Assembly: GCA_947470805.1 (NCBI GenBank)
Contig: CANIVU010000016.1
Coordinates: 1 to 64,000, forward strand
DNA: 64,000 bases
Source of the DNA: Acidobacteriota bacterium
GTDB lineage: Bacteria > Acidobacteriota > Terriglobia > Bryobacterales > Bryobacteraceae
Direction: 5' to 3'
In this document: positions 1 to 9,161 of the stretch, piece by piece
Layout of the letters: the number at the start of each line of letters is the position of its first letter
Numbering within the stretch: the stretch's first letter is position 1
Notes under the pieces: generated by a model
Seen by the model: the letters and a program-made list of their open reading frames with translations, nothing else
Told to the model about the DNA's origin: nothing
Databases searched by the model: none
Position numbers and translations under genes: made by a program

Positions 1-381
1 CTGCACGATGTGGGCCATCTGCTGGGCGGCAACCTGCACGCCGAGATTGGCGTGATCGACCACGACAGCAGTTGCGTGGAATGGCTGCGGGCGCGCGGGT
101 TTTCCGAGCGGCTGATCGCGCTGGTGTCGGGCCATGTGGCGGCCAAGCGGTATCTGGTGGCAACGCGGCCGGAGTATCGGGCGCGGCTGTCGGAGGCGAG
201 CACGAAGACGCTGGCGTTGCAGGGCGGAGCGATGTCGGACGAGGAGGCGCAGGCCTTCGCGGCGAGCCCCTATTTCCGGGACTTGCTGCGGTTGCGGAGT
301 TGGGATGAGGCGGCGAAGGATCCGGAGGCGGTGGTGCCTGGATTGGACACCTACCGCGACCGGATTACAGCCGCCGTCTGA
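1..381 (+). CDS. PhnZ-like phosphonate-degradation HD-domain oxygenase, C-terminal part
   Basis: The 5' end is cut off by the window edge; the frame is open from base 1 and stops at 379-381. The visible 126 residues begin with LHDVGHLL, the metal-binding HD motif. They continue with a conserved block (SGHVAAKRYL, LSEASTKTLALQGGAMSDEEA, LLRLRSWDEAAKDP) that I recognise from the HD-domain proteins of phosphonate degradation operons (PhnZ/TmpB type, related to inositol oxygenase). Known members are di-iron oxygenases that cleave a C-P bond in a hydroxylated aminoalkylphosphonate. The substrate cannot be told from this fragment, and any partner 2-oxoglutarate dioxygenase would lie outside the window. 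It converges with the next gene, with 2 bp between the stop codons. Confidence 0.82.
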   Translation: MHDVGHLLGGNLHAEIGVIDHDSSCVEWLRARGFSERLIALVSGHVAAKRYLVATRPEYRARLSEASTKTLALQGGAMSDEEAQAFAASPYFRDLLRLRSWDEAAKDPEAVVPGLDTYRDRITAAV

Positions 382-383
382 GG

Positions 384-1322
384 CTACTGCGTGCAGAAGA
401 TGGACGTGACGAAGGTGACGGTCACCGGGGCGTTGGAGTTCCAGGTGAAGGTGACTGTGCCCTGCGTGGGCTGGATGATGCTATTCAGGGAGGTCTGCAG
501 CGGGCCGTCGAAGTAACAGCTGTTGGTGACCGGTCCGATGGGGTTCTCGGTGATGGTGTAGGTCCCGACCGGCAACTGGCACAGGTTCACCTGGCCGGCT
601 GAAGAGTCGGTGGTGTATTGGTTGGTGACGCCGAGCGCGTCGGTGATGCTGATGCCCCAGCCCAGCAGGTCGGCATAGGTGGCCGAACCGTCGTTGAACT
701 GCTTCTGCACGGTTAAGCAGAAGGTGGAGGCCGGCGCCGGGAGCGCCTTGAAGTTATCGGTCTTCGACTGCGAGGCGACGAAGCCGTGGAAGCAGCCGTT
801 GCCGCACGGGTTGTCGACGTTGGCCGGGTTACCCACGTAGCTGCCAACCGGCGTGGCCCAAACTTTGTAGACGCCGCCGGCGTTGGTGGTGTTCAGAAAG
901 TCGTCCGGGCAGGTGGGGTTGGCCAGTTGAATGGTGATGGCGCCTTGCGCGCCGTGGTCCTGATCAGTACCGGTGCGGTGCGCCGGGCCGCCGGTGCCGG
1001 TGAAGGCGGTGATGAGGCCGCCGGTGACGCGGAAACGGCGGTTGGAAACCGGATCGGTACTGAGCAGGGTGCTGCCGTTGGGGTCAGTGACCTGGAAGAA
1101 GTATTCGCCGTCGGGCAGGCCGGCGGCCTTGGCCGGGGCGTGCGGGCCGGGCCCGCCATCGAGATAGACAGCGCACTTGGACGGATACTGATTGGCGTTC
1201 ACGATGGTGCCATTGGCATCAGTGGTAAAGATCGCTCCCGACACGCCGGCCGCGCTGGCTTGAGAGCCGGGCAGCAGGAAGACCGCGAAGGAGAGGAACA
1301 TCGACAAATTGAGGTATTTCAT
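384..1322 (-). CDS. Secreted protein with a SpaA/prealbumin-like segment
   Basis: 312 residues. The first 25 form a clear signal peptide (basic start, hydrophobic core, cleavage near QASAA). The mature part is rich in Gly, Thr, Asn and Pro and holds several Cys that could form disulfides. The stretch around LPDGEYFFQVTDPNGSTLLS and the later LCQLPVGTYTITENPI resemble the beta-sandwich SpaA/Cna-B-like or prealbumin-like fold, where 'LPxGxYxxxE' loops are typical. It is therefore probably an exported, non-enzymatic beta-rich protein. I do not recognise a specific family. It is transcribed towards the phosphonate gene, and the 257-bp gap upstream probably carries its promoter. Confidence 0.7.
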   Translation of the reverse strand: MKYLNLSMFLSFAVFLLPGSQASAAGVSGAIFTTDANGTIVNANQYPSKCAVYLDGGPGPHAPAKAAGLPDGEYFFQVTDPNGSTLLSTDPVSNRRFRVTGGLITAFTGTGGPAHRTGTDQDHGAQGAITIQLANPTCPDDFLNTTNAGGVYKVWATPVGSYVGNPANVDNPCGNGCFHGFVASQSKTDNFKALPAPASTFCLTVQKQFNDGSATYADLLGWGISITDALGVTNQYTTDSSAGQVNLCQLPVGTYTITENPIGPVTNSCYFDGPLQTSLNSIIQPTQGTVTFTWNSNAPVTVTFVTSIFCTQ

Positions 1323-1579
1323 GTACGTCGCTAGGTCAATAGTAGACGAAGAACGCCGAAACGCCTCTACGGAAAAACCGTTAATCCATTGCAGTATAAG
1401 GACTTAGGAATACACTTGTCGGACAGGTCCAGGAAAACCTCGTGGCCCGCACGGAGGGTGGGAGGCGAGCGTCTCGATTTGCGGACACGGACGAAAACAT
1501 AGTACCCCAGTGGAAATAGTACTAGGTATCAGGCGTTTCGTTTAGTGAGTCCGGCGGAAATGAGTTGCAGAATCGAATC

Positions 1580-1699
1580 ATGGACGACCCGCAAATTTCC
1601 AATGACGAACTTCTCAAAAAGAAGGTTGTTTTCGGCAGCATCGTGTTCCTGGTCGGGATTGTCTGCACGGTAATCGTGCAGCTAGGCCGACTCGCCTAA
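1580..1699 (+). CDS. Small single-pass membrane protein (39 aa)
   Basis: A short frame from ATG 1580 to TAA 1697-1699. It encodes a charged N-terminus (DDPQISNDELLKKK) followed by one hydrophobic helix (VVFGSIVFLVGIVCTVIVQL) and a short GRLA tail. The charge pattern, a clean start and stop, and a strong hairpin 43 bp downstream make it a credible small protein rather than a chance frame. No function can be assigned. The 257 bp between this start and the divergent gene ending its leader at 1322 hold nothing else I can identify. Confidence 0.5.
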   Translation: MDDPQISNDELLKKKVVFGSIVFLVGIVCTVIVQLGRLA

Positions 1700-1741
1700 G
1701 CGCAGGCGGCGACAGGACCGGATGGCGGCCTAGAAAGCCGA

Positions 1742-1765
1742 AGGGCCAACCCGGAGGTTGGCCCT
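1742..1765. terminator. Hairpin terminator between a small ORF and tRNA-Ser
   Basis: A perfect 9-bp stem (AGGGCCAAC / GTTGGCCCT) with a 6-nt CCGGAG loop lies between the plus-strand small ORF and the minus-strand tRNA gene. It is followed on the plus strand by GTTGTGATT rather than a long T run. It probably ends transcription from one or both sides. Confidence 0.6.
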
Positions 1766-1786
1766 GTTGTGATTCGGCGAAACTTA

Positions 1787-1876
1787 TGGCGGAGAGAGAG
1801 GGATTCGAACCCTCGGTAAGATTTCTCCTACACACGCTTTCCAAGCGTGCGCCTTAAACCGCTCGGCCATCTCTCC
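1787..1876 (-). tRNA. tRNA-Ser (anticodon GGA)
   Basis: Read on the minus strand, the sequence folds as a class II tRNA. The acceptor stem is GGAGAGA paired with TCTCTCC. The anticodon loop is CTTGGAAAG (anticodon GGA) on the stem ACGC/GCGT. There is a long variable arm, and a T-loop GGTTCGAATCC. The discriminator base G (1790) and an encoded CCA (1789-1787) are present. The long variable arm and the anticodon both identify serine. Confidence 0.96.
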
Positions 1877-1942
1877 ACTCGGGACTTTACTGCAAAACGA
1901 TGCCGCCTGGAATCGGCGGCAACTCTTTCAGTTTAGCACGAG

Positions 1943-3394
1943 TTGGTGTGGTATTCGTTGAGGTTGCGGAACGAAAGGGCGATTGCGGTCGGGATTACGG
2001 CGGTGGCGCTGGTGGTGCGGCTGTACTTTGCGGGCACGCTGTTCCTGAACCCGGATGAGTGCATGCATCTGATTGCCGGGGCCGGAGGGGATTGGGCTGG
2101 CGTACACCATCCGCCGTTGCTGCTGTGGTGGCTGTGGCTAGCGTCGCTGGTGAGCGAACAGCCGTGGTGGCTGCGTCTGCTGCCGGTGGTGGCGGGCGCT
2201 TTGACGGCGCCGGCGACGGGATACTGGTTGCGCCGGTTTCTGACGACGGGGACGGCGTGGGGGCTCGCCGCGCTGGTGGCGGTGTCGCCGAATCTGGTTC
2301 TGCTTTCCATCCAACTGCGTGGATACGCGGTGGCAATGCTTGGCACGGTGCTCGCGTTGTACGCGCTCGACCGGGCGATTGCGGAGCGATCCCGCCGGAT
2401 GCTGGTCTGGCACTTCGCGGCGCTCCTGCTGGCGATACTTTCGGAGTTCGGCGCGGTCTGGGTGTTGCTGGCGGCGGGACTCTACGGGGTGGCCGTCATG
2501 GCACGGCGGCAGGAGTGCCGTGTGCTCCTGCCGGTGTGGGTGGCGGGTCAATGCGCGCTCGCCGGGGTGATGGGGATGCTGTACCTGTTCATCCTGCGCG
2601 TTGTGACCGAAGCGCTCCCGGTCCATAAACTTCTGGCAGGGTACCTGCACGCCAGCATCCCGGCGGAGGGACAGAATCCGTTGGCGTTCGTGGCGATCGG
2701 GGTTTGGAAGCAGTTCGCCTATTTGAGCAGCAGTTGGGCGGCTGGGCTGGCGGCGGGCGCCTTGGCGGCGGCGGGATTGTGGGTGTGGTGGCGAAGAGCC
2801 GACGAGCGATTCGTGCTGGTGACGGCCGTGTTCCTGCCGGCGGCGGCGGCGCTGGCAATGCTACACCCTTTCGGGCGGACGCGGCACACGGTTCTGACTG
2901 GCCTGGTGGCACTGGCCGCCATGGGAGCGGGGATCGAACTTCTGGGGCGGTACCGTGTGTGGCTGGCGGCGGCCGCGGCGGTGACGCTGTGCTTGCTGCC
3001 GACGCCGGACAGCATGAATGTTCCGACGGGGTACGGGGAACGCGCGGGGTGGGAGCGCGCGCTGGACCAGATGGTGGCCGCCATCCCGGATGGCACAACG
3101 GTGCTGACGGACCGCGAGACATCCCTAATGCTGCAGACTCGGCTGGTGCCGCGCGGCGAGCGGCGGTTGAAAAGTGCGGGGTTCCGGTACAAGGGGTGGA
3201 GCGTGGTCAGTCCCAGGGCATTTGACTGGAAGGCGTTGCGGACGGAGCAGATCCTGGCGATCGCTCCGGCCGGCCCGGTGTGGGTGATCGATATGGGCTT
3301 CAGTGTGGACAACCTGAAGGAGCGGGCGCCGACATTGGGGTTGACGGCGGTTATCGACGTACCGGGCGTTCTTTACGCGGCCCGGCTGCGGTAG
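1943..3394 (+). CDS. GT-C fold membrane glycosyltransferase (PMT/ArnT-like)
   Basis: About 483 residues with roughly ten hydrophobic segments and a short soluble C-terminal region (from about residue 370). After the first membrane segment there is an acidic DE pair (LFLNPDECMHLI), where GT39/PMT and ArnT-type enzymes keep their catalytic acidic residue. The loop GVHHPPLLLWWLW also fits that fold. Such enzymes transfer a sugar from a polyprenyl-phosphate donor to a lipid or protein on the outer face of the membrane. The acceptor here is unknown. The start is uncertain: TTG 1943 and GTG 1946 are both possible and neither has a convincing ribosome site. The next gene begins 10 bp downstream. Confidence 0.72.
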   Translation: MVWYSLRLRNERAIAVGITAVALVVRLYFAGTLFLNPDECMHLIAGAGGDWAGVHHPPLLLWWLWLASLVSEQPWWLRLLPVVAGALTAPATGYWLRRFLTTGTAWGLAALVAVSPNLVLLSIQLRGYAVAMLGTVLALYALDRAIAERSRRMLVWHFAALLLAILSEFGAVWVLLAAGLYGVAVMARRQECRVLLPVWVAGQCALAGVMGMLYLFILRVVTEALPVHKLLAGYLHASIPAEGQNPLAFVAIGVWKQFAYLSSSWAAGLAAGALAAAGLWVWWRRADERFVLVTAVFLPAAAALAMLHPFGRTRHTVLTGLVALAAMGAGIELLGRYRVWLAAAAAVTLCLLPTPDSMNVPTGYGERAGWERALDQMVAAIPDGTTVLTDRETSLMLQTRLVPRGERRLKSAGFRYKGWSVVSPRAFDWKALRTEQILAIAPAGPVWVIDMGFSVDNLKERAPTLGLTAVIDVPGVLYAARLR

Positions 3395-3403
3395 GCTGTT
3401 GGC

Positions 3404-4576
3404 ATGGCGATGCGACGACGAGATATTTTTCCTTTGCTGGGTGCCCCACTATTGGCGCAGACGAAGCGACGGCCGCGGCTTGCGGCGGTGGTCACCAGCT
3501 ACTACTTTTACTCGCACGCCGATGTCATTCTCGGCCGGCTGATGGCGGGCTGCTCACCGAATGGGAAGTGGCATGCGTCGCGGTGCGACGTGGTGTCGAT
3601 GTATGTGCACCAGATCCACGAGCGGGACATGAGCGCGGACCTGGCGGCGCGGAATGGGTTCACGATCCACGACTCCATTGAGAAAGCGATCGGGCCGGAT
3701 ATTGACGGGGTGGTGTTCGTTGGCGAGCATGGCAACTTCCCGACCAACGATGTGGGCCAGAAGCTGTATCCGCGGCACGAGCTGTTCATGCAGATCCTGG
3801 ACGTCTACGAGAAGCGGGGGCGGGCGCTGCCGACGTTCTTTGACAAGCACCTGTCGTATTCGTGGCCAAAAGCCAAGGAGATGTACGAGCGGGCGAAGCG
3901 GCTGAAGGTGCCGTGGTTTGCCGGCTCATCGATTCCGCTGAGCTTTCGGATTCCGATGCTGATCCCGCCGATGGAGACGAAGTTCGACCGGGCGGTATCG
4001 GTGGGCTACGGCGACCTGGACGCTTATGGCTTCCATACATTGGAGGCGCTGCAGTGCATGGTGGAGCGGCGGGCCGGCGGGGAGACTGGCGTGCGCGCGG
4101 TGGAGGCGCTGCAGGGAGACGCCGCGTGGGCGTTCCTGGACAACGGTTGGAACCCGCTGGTGCAGGCGGCGTATGACACGTTCCCGAAGAAGAGCGAGGC
4201 ACCGTTGCGGGAACTGGTGAAGAAGCCGGTGGTGTATTCGGTGGAGTACCGAGACGGGCTGCGGGCGGCGGCGGTGTTGCTGAACGGGGCGATCACCGAT
4301 TGGGGCTTCGCGGGCACGGCGGGCGGGAAGACAATGGCGTGCAAGTATGGGCCTGTTGGCAAGGCGCGGCCGCTGCCGCACTTCGACGGGCTGGCGCATA
4401 ACATAGAAGAGATGTTCCTCTCCGGGCGGCCGCCGTATCCGGTGGAACGGACCGTGTTGACGACGGGCACGCTGGCGCACCTGTTTGACTCCGTACGGAC
4501 GGGGAAACGGGTGGAGACGCCGGAGCTCGATATCCGCTACCGGGCGGTGAATCCGGCCTTTGTACAAACCGCATGA
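3404..4576 (+). CDS. Exported Gfo/Idh-associated type protein of unknown function
   Basis: 390 residues. The start MAMRRRDIFPLLGAPLLAQ is a short twin-arginine-like leader; ATG 3410 (MRRRDIF) would match other exported proteins of this genome even better. The body contains an FVGEHGNFPTND loop, and the conserved-looking FDKHLSYSW and FAGSSIPLSFRIP blocks. It resembles conserved proteins of Solibacter and planctomycetes sometimes annotated as oxidoreductase-related, but I see no dinucleotide-binding GxGxxG motif, so catalysis is unproven. It overlaps the following dipeptidase gene by ATGA (4573-4576), so the two are translationally coupled and may act on related substrates. Confidence 0.6.
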   Translation: MAMRRRDIFPLLGAPLLAQTKRRPRLAAVVTSYYFYSHADVILGRLMAGCSPNGKWHASRCDVVSMYVHQIHERDMSADLAARNGFTIHDSIEKAIGPDIDGVVFVGEHGNFPTNDVGQKLYPRHELFMQILDVYEKRGRALPTFFDKHLSYSWPKAKEMYERAKRLKVPWFAGSSIPLSFRIPMLIPPMETKFDRAVSVGYGDLDAYGFHTLEALQCMVERRAGGETGVRAVEALQGDAAWAFLDNGWNPLVQAAYDTFPKKSEAPLRELVKKPVVYSVEYRDGLRAAAVLLNGAITDWGFAGTAGGKTMACKYGPVGKARPLPHFDGLAHNIEEMFLSGRPPYPVERTVLTTGTLAHLFDSVRTGKRVETPELDIRYRAVNPAFVQTA

Positions 4577-5751
4577 AACTCCTTCCCTTCCTTCTCGCCC
4601 TGCCGCTGGTGGCTGATGACCTGCACCAGAAGGCCTTCGTATTTGACGCCCACATCCACATGATCAACCGCCAGTTCTACAAGGGCGGCGACATTGGCGA
4701 GCGTGTGACCGATGGGCAGGTGGACCTGCCGCGGGCCAAGGAAGGCGGCGTGGACGCGATGTTCTTCACGCTGTTCGTGGAGGAGCAGTATTACCCGGCG
4801 CGGCACGAAACGCGGCACACGCTGCGGCTGTTGGACCTGGCGCGGCGGCAGGTGGCGGCGAACAAAGACAAGATTGAGTTCGCCTATTCGGCGGCCGATG
4901 TGACGCGGATTGCGAAGACGGGGAAGATCGCCGCGGTGCTCGATTTAGAAGGCGGCTATGACCTGGACGGCGACCTGGGGGTGCTGCGCGAGCTGTACCG
5001 GTCCGGGTTCCGGGTGATGATGCTGCCGGCGCACAACTGGGCGAACAACTTCGCCGAGTCGTGCTGTTCGAAAGGGCCGTTTGGCGGGTTGACCGAGCAC
5101 GGCAAGGACGTGGTGCGGGAGATGAACCGGCTGGGCATGTTGATCAACGTGGCGCACGCCTCAGAGCGGACGGTGCGGGACGTGCTGGCGGTGTCGACAC
5201 GGCCGATCATGGCGACGCATTCGGGCTTGAAGCGGTTCAACAATCTGCCGCGGACGATGTCCGATGAGCTGGTGAAGGAGCTGGCGGCGAAGGGCGGCGT
5301 GATCGGGTTCCACAGCGGTTGCGAGTTCCACTACCGGCCGATGTTCGACTACCGTACGGCGCAGGCTGGGAAGGCTTTCTGGGACACGACCGCGGTGGCA
5401 AAGCAGCCCAAGGACATGTCGATTCTGGAAGTGGACGGGCTGGTGAAAAACCATCATCCGATGATGGGGATCACGGCTCCGGATTCGGCGCGGTGCACGA
5501 TTGACCAGTGGCTGGAGCCGGTGGAGGCTGTCATTCAACTCGCCGGGGAGGACCACGTGGCGTTGGGGTCGGACCTGGACGGCGGGCCGACGTTTCCGAT
5601 CGGGATGCGCGATGTGCGGGACTTTCCGAAGCTGACCGAGACGATGCAGAAGCGGGGCTGGAGCGAGACACGAATCCGGAAGTTTCTGGGCGGAAATGTG
5701 CTGCGGGTGTTCGGGGCGGCGACCGATCCGGTGGGAGGGAAAGGAAAGTAA
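4573..5751 (+). CDS. Membrane-type dipeptidase (peptidase M19)
   Basis: 392 residues with an N-terminal signal-like segment (MKLLPFLLALPLVADD). Family M19 (renal dipeptidase type) landmarks appear in order. They are the metal-binding HxH at residues 27-29 (FDAHIHM), the EGGYDLDGDLGVLRELYRSG region, the INVAHASERTVRDVL block, the THSGLKRFNNLPRTMSDE block, and the C-terminal LGSDLDGG. M19 enzymes are zinc dipeptidases, often acting on dipeptides containing a D-residue or dehydro residue. The signal sequence suggests a periplasmic role. Start ATG 4573 overlaps the preceding stop. Confidence 0.88.
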   Translation: MKLLPFLLALPLVADDLHQKAFVFDAHIHMINRQFYKGGDIGERVTDGQVDLPRAKEGGVDAMFFTLFVEEQYYPARHETRHTLRLLDLARRQVAANKDKIEFAYSAADVTRIAKTGKIAAVLDLEGGYDLDGDLGVLRELYRSGFRVMMLPAHNWANNFAESCCSKGPFGGLTEHGKDVVREMNRLGMLINVAHASERTVRDVLAVSTRPIMATHSGLKRFNNLPRTMSDELVKELAAKGGVIGFHSGCEFHYRPMFDYRTAQAGKAFWDTTAVAKQPKDMSILEVDGLVKNHHPMMGITAPDSARCTIDQWLEPVEAVIQLAGEDHVALGSDLDGGPTFPIGMRDVRDFPKLTETMQKRGWSETRIRKFLGGNVLRVFGAATDPVGGKGK

Positions 5752-5754
5752 AGA

Positions 5755-6738
5755 CTACCGGCGGCGGTCGTGGGCGTCCATAACCTCGTGGAGTTCGCGG
5801 CGTGGGGTGACGGGGAGGCGGCTGTCGATATAGCCGAGCCGGATGACCATCTGGGGAAGGCCGGTCTGGCCGAGGAGTTGCTGGAGTTTTGGCCGGAGCG
5901 TGGGGATTTGTACGGGCTGATTGAGGAACGACGCCTGCACGTGGTGGCTGCAGGCCTGGAGCAGCACACGGCCCAGCGCCTGGCCGGCCATGACCCAGTC
6001 GCGCTGGGTGTCAGCGGGGGTGCAGAGAACGGCGAGGACAGGAGACTCATCGGCGATATGGCGATCCTTGGCACCTTCGCCGTCGCCCATATCAAACGTC
6101 CGGACAGCGAGCTGGGTGAGCGGGCCGGTGAGCCAGGGGATGGTAATGCCGTCGCGTTCGCGATGGGGATGCATCCAGGAGGCCAGTTCGCGCCGCCAAC
6201 TGGGGTTGGCCCAGTGGGCGGCGTCCCCTTCGGCGATTAGTTCGGCCACCTGGCGGCGGAGGTCCTCGGTGGATAACAGGTGAAGCGTGGCGCCTTCGCT
6301 TTCCGCGGCTTCGACGAGCCCGACGAGAACCTGCTCGGGGATCTGGCGGGGCTCGAAGCGTTTGCGGTAGGTGTGACGGTGGTCGATGTGTTGAGCGAGG
6401 GAGGCATCGGGATCGGCGGCGGCGTCGTCAGGGGAGAGGAAGGAGATAGTGGCGAGGAGGTCTTCGTTGGCAGGGTCGGGGAGGATGCTGACGCTGGTGC
6501 CGAGGCCGTGGGCGGCGGCGGCGACGCGAAGGTGGATGAGGGCGCAACCGCAGCTGATGGCGAGTTCGCGGTCGTGGGGATCGTTGACGGCGAGGCCACG
6601 GGTACGGTCGGCGGAGAGATAGACGGTGCCATCATCAACACGAAAGCGCCAGGGCTGGGTGTTGTGACTGGAAGGGGCGCGCATGGCGGCTTCCAGGATG
6701 GGCACGATGGCGTTGTCAAGATCCAAATAGGCGTTCAT
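5755..6738 (-). CDS. Acg-type nitroreductase family protein
   Basis: 327 residues. The N-terminal block (AAMRAPSSHNTQPWRF) is the nitroreductase FMN-binding signature, and the RELAISCGCALIHLRVAA segment and the long length fit the duplicated Acg subfamily (Mycobacterium Rv2032 type). Those proteins look like two half-nitroreductase units and may sequester flavin rather than reduce substrates. The gene starts directly after the stop of the upstream DUF6544-like gene (TGAATG at 6741-6736), so the two are co-translated. Confidence 0.78.
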   Translation of the reverse strand: MNAYLDLDNAIVPILEAAMRAPSSHNTQPWRFRVDDGTVYLSADRTRGLAVNDPHDRELAISCGCALIHLRVAAAAHGLGTSVSILPDPANEDLLATISFLSPDDAAADPDASLAQHIDHRHTYRKRFEPRQIPEQVLVGLVEAAESEGATLHLLSTEDLRRQVAELIAEGDAAHWANPSWRRELASWMHPHRERDGITIPWLTGPLTQLAVRTFDMGDGEGAKDRHIADESPVLAVLCTPADTQRDWVMAGQALGRVLLQACSHHVQASFLNQPVQIPTLRPKLQQLLGQTGLPQMVIRLGYIDSRLPVTPRRELHEVMDAHDRRR

Positions 6739-7563
6739 TCAGGCAGCCTTTTCGAACTGGAATTCAATGTTGGTGAGGTGGCCGCGCCAATAGGGGTAGG
6801 GGCCGTCAGGGAGCAGCCAGGAGACTTCGCCGTCGGTGGGGACAAGGATGCCATCGGAACTCTTGTAGTTCCAGAATCGGCCCTCCCACGGGGTGGCGGT
6901 GGGGACGCCTTTGACGAGGCGGGGCCGGGCGTCGGCGCGGACGGTATCGATGAGGCCGTCGGCATTGAAATGGAAGGTCAAGGCGGCGGTCGTGTCGCCA
7001 TCCTGGAGGATGGCGCGGGCGGAGTTGGCGTCGATGGGTTGCCAGTCGAGATCACGGAGGCGGGTGGGGTACCAGGCGGCTTCGGCCAGAAAGCGCTGGA
7101 GTTCGCCCTTGGCCACGTCGCTGGTACCGCGGAGGTCAACCATGGGAAGGACGGCGAGGGCTTCGACCTGAAGAATGCCGACGCCGTCGACATAGGCGTC
7201 ATGGACGTAGGCGTCGACGCCGGGGGCCATGTGGATGCGGGCGTCCCAATCAAAACCGGGGCGGTGGGTAACGACACGCTGGGTGGAGGTGAAGGGAGAC
7301 CAATGGGGGGACGTGGATCCGAGGTTGAACGTGCCGTCGTGGGCGAGGTTGACGGCGGCGATGGACGGCTGGTCCGGGGGGAGGGCGAGTGCGAGGTAGC
7401 GGGCTACGGGAGGGGGAAGAGTGGAATCGGCGGGGGCGAGCTTGCCGCGGGCGGCTTCGAGGTGGGCGCGAAGCTCACGGGTGCCCGCTTTCCAACGGAA
7501 CGTTCCGTAAACAAGCGCGGCGAAGCTAATCAGAAAGACGAAGATGAGCGCACGGAGCCACAT
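6739..7563 (-). CDS. DUF6544-like membrane-anchored protein
   Basis: 274 residues. One N-terminal transmembrane segment (WLRALIFVFLISFAALVYGTF) anchors a soluble domain. The sequence pattern (PPPVARYLALAL, LNLAHDG-like start, then WYPTRLRDLDWQPID, FHFNADGLIDTVRADARPR and TPWEGRFWNYKSSDGILVPT) matches a family of unknown function that I know as DUF6544/DUF6920. It resembles lipid- or small-ligand-binding beta folds. No catalytic residues can be pointed out. It is immediately upstream of, and coupled to, the nitroreductase gene. Confidence 0.65.
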   Translation of the reverse strand: MWLRALIFVFLISFAALVYGTFRWKAGTRELRAHLEAARGKLAPADSTLPPPVARYLALALPPDQPSIAAVNLAHDGTFNLGSTSPHWSPFTSTQRVVTHRPGFDWDARIHMAPGVDAYVHDAYVDGVGILQVEALAVLPMVDLRGTSDVAKGELQRFLAEAAWYPTRLRDLDWQPIDANSARAILQDGDTTAALTFHFNADGLIDTVRADARPRLVKGVPTATPWEGRFWNYKSSDGILVPTDGEVSWLLPDGPYPYWRGHLTNIEFQFEKAA

Positions 7564-7634
7564 CCTACCCCTCCTTGTACCTGGCCTCAGTATGCGCCTA
7601 TTTCCATACGGGGTAAAGCGGTGATTGTAAGCGA

Positions 7635-9161
7635 TTACGGTTTCAGGCCGAACAGGTCTTTCGGGACGAGTTTGAAGGTGAAATGGCCGGGATTGACGGC
7701 GGTGGCGCCGGGGGTATCGACGAGGACGATTTCGGCGGAGACCGGTTCGTAGGCGGCGCGAGGGGCGATGGTGCCTTTGGCGACGAGGATCTTCTGGCGC
7801 TCGGGGTAGATGCCGAGGTGGACGATCTGGTGGATGGAGTTGGGGGAGGAGCGTTTTTTGGAGAGAACAAGGTAGTTCTTCATCGTGGGCGTGGAGCCTT
7901 CGGCTTCGATGACGGCGGTGAGACCCATTTTGTAGAAGGTATTGCCGCCGTGGCGGACGGCGGTTTCGATGTAGTCGCCATCGTCGAAGGAGCGGACGCG
8001 GCCTTTGACGCGGACGGGTTGGCCGTGTTGGTTATCGGACTTGCCGCCGACGGGCCTATCGAAGTTGCCGCCGATGCCGGCTTTGAGGGCGTCGTCGACG
8101 GCGGCGGGATCGTACATGACGACGACCCAGCCGTCGGCCTTTTGCTTGAGGAGTTCGGCGAGGAGGAACGTCGAATCGCCGGCGGAGCCGCCGCCGATGT
8201 TGTCGCCCGTGTCCATGAGGGCGACGGGGAATTTGGGGGCGCGCATGGCATTTTTGACGGCGTTTTCGGCGTTGGGGGCGTTGAGCTTGAGTTCGTCGCG
8301 GACGGCCCATAGGCGGTCGGAAAGGCGCTTGGCTTCGCGTTCGGCGAGGTTGCGATCGCCGTCGGCGACGATGACGGCGGCGGGGCCCATGAAGGGGACG
8401 TCGGCATATTGATAGCCGGCGAGGACGGAGGCGGAGAGGATTTTGGGGTTGGAGTTTTCGAGCTGGATGGAGTCCTGGGTGATGGGGTGGAGGACGCCGG
8501 CGAAGGTGTTGTGATAGAGGATGTTGAAGACCATGGGGGGCTTGACCATGGACTGGACGGGGTGGATTTCGCCTTTGAGCGTGCGGAGGAGGATGCTGGC
8601 GGCGCGCTGGCCGCGGGCGCGGGTGTCGATGTGGGGTGTCTGCTGGTAGACGATGAGCGCGGTGCAGTAGTTGAGGGTTTGCGGGGAGATGTTGGCGTGG
8701 AAATCGTGTGTGACGACGATGGGGATTTTGGGGAAGGCCTCGCGGACGCGGCGGAGGGTTTCCTCGTCGGCCTGGGGGAAGTGCTCGGCGACCATGGCGC
8801 CGTGGAGGGCGAGGAGGATGCCGTCGAGGGGGCCTTGGGATTTGAGGGAGTCTATTAGCTCTTTGACGAGGGATTCGTAGGCGGGTTTGGCGACGGCTCC
8901 TTTGGGGGTTGCGGAGGCGTAGAGGCCCTGGACGATTTTGATTTTGGGGTCCTTGGTGACGACATCGAGGAAGCCGGTGACTTCGTTTTTCTGAGCGTCG
9001 AAGAAGGGGCGCCAGTTGGGGGCGTTGCCTGCTACCACGGTGAAATCGGTGCGCTGGGTGGGGTTAGCATTGAACGAGTTGGACTCGTGCATGAGCATGG
9101 CGATGCCGATGGTTTGGGTGTACATGGGGATGGCGGCGGCGGCGAGGAGGAGCAGGCGCAT
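7635..9161 (-). CDS. M81 family metallopeptidase (MlrC-like)
   Basis: 508 residues from ATG 9161. The frame is open 60 codons further upstream, but only this start gives a signal peptide (MRLLLLAAAAIPMYTQT). The motif IGIAMLMHESNSFN at the start of the mature protein and VTHDFHAN with TPHIDTRARG are the metal-site regions of the M81 family, named after microcystinase C. The C-terminal half (ALMDTGDNIGGGSAGDST and later beta-rich part) is also typical. Family members are zinc peptidases; the substrate in soil bacteria is unknown. Probably periplasmic. Confidence 0.85.
   Translation of the reverse strand: MRLLLLAAAAIPMYTQTIGIAMLMHESNSFNANPTQRTDFTVVAGNAPNWRPFFDAQKNEVTGFLDVVTKDPKIKIVQGLYASATPKGAVAKPAYESLVKELIDSLKSQGPLDGILLALHGAMVAEHFPQADEETLRRVREAFPKIPIVVTHDFHANISPQTLNYCTALIVYQQTPHIDTRARGQRAASILLRTLKGEIHPVQSMVKPPMVFNILYHNTFAGVLHPITQDSIQLENSNPKILSASVLAGYQYADVPFMGPAAVIVADGDRNLAEREAKRLSDRLWAVRDELKLNAPNAENAVKNAMRAPKFPVALMDTGDNIGGGSAGDSTFLLAELLKQKADGWVVVMYDPAAVDDALKAGIGGNFDRPVGGKSDNQHGQPVRVKGRVRSFDDGDYIETAVRHGGNTFYKMGLTAVIEAEGSTPTMKNYLVLSKKRSSPNSIHQIVHLGIYPERQKILVAKGTIAPRAAYEPVSAEIVLVDTPGATAVNPGHFTFKLVPKDLFGLKP

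Noticed and set aside
6280-7752. 490-codon open frame on the plus strand
   Set aside because: Antisense to the nitroreductase, DUF6544-like and M81 genes; low-complexity Gly/Asp/Val composition and no start signal.
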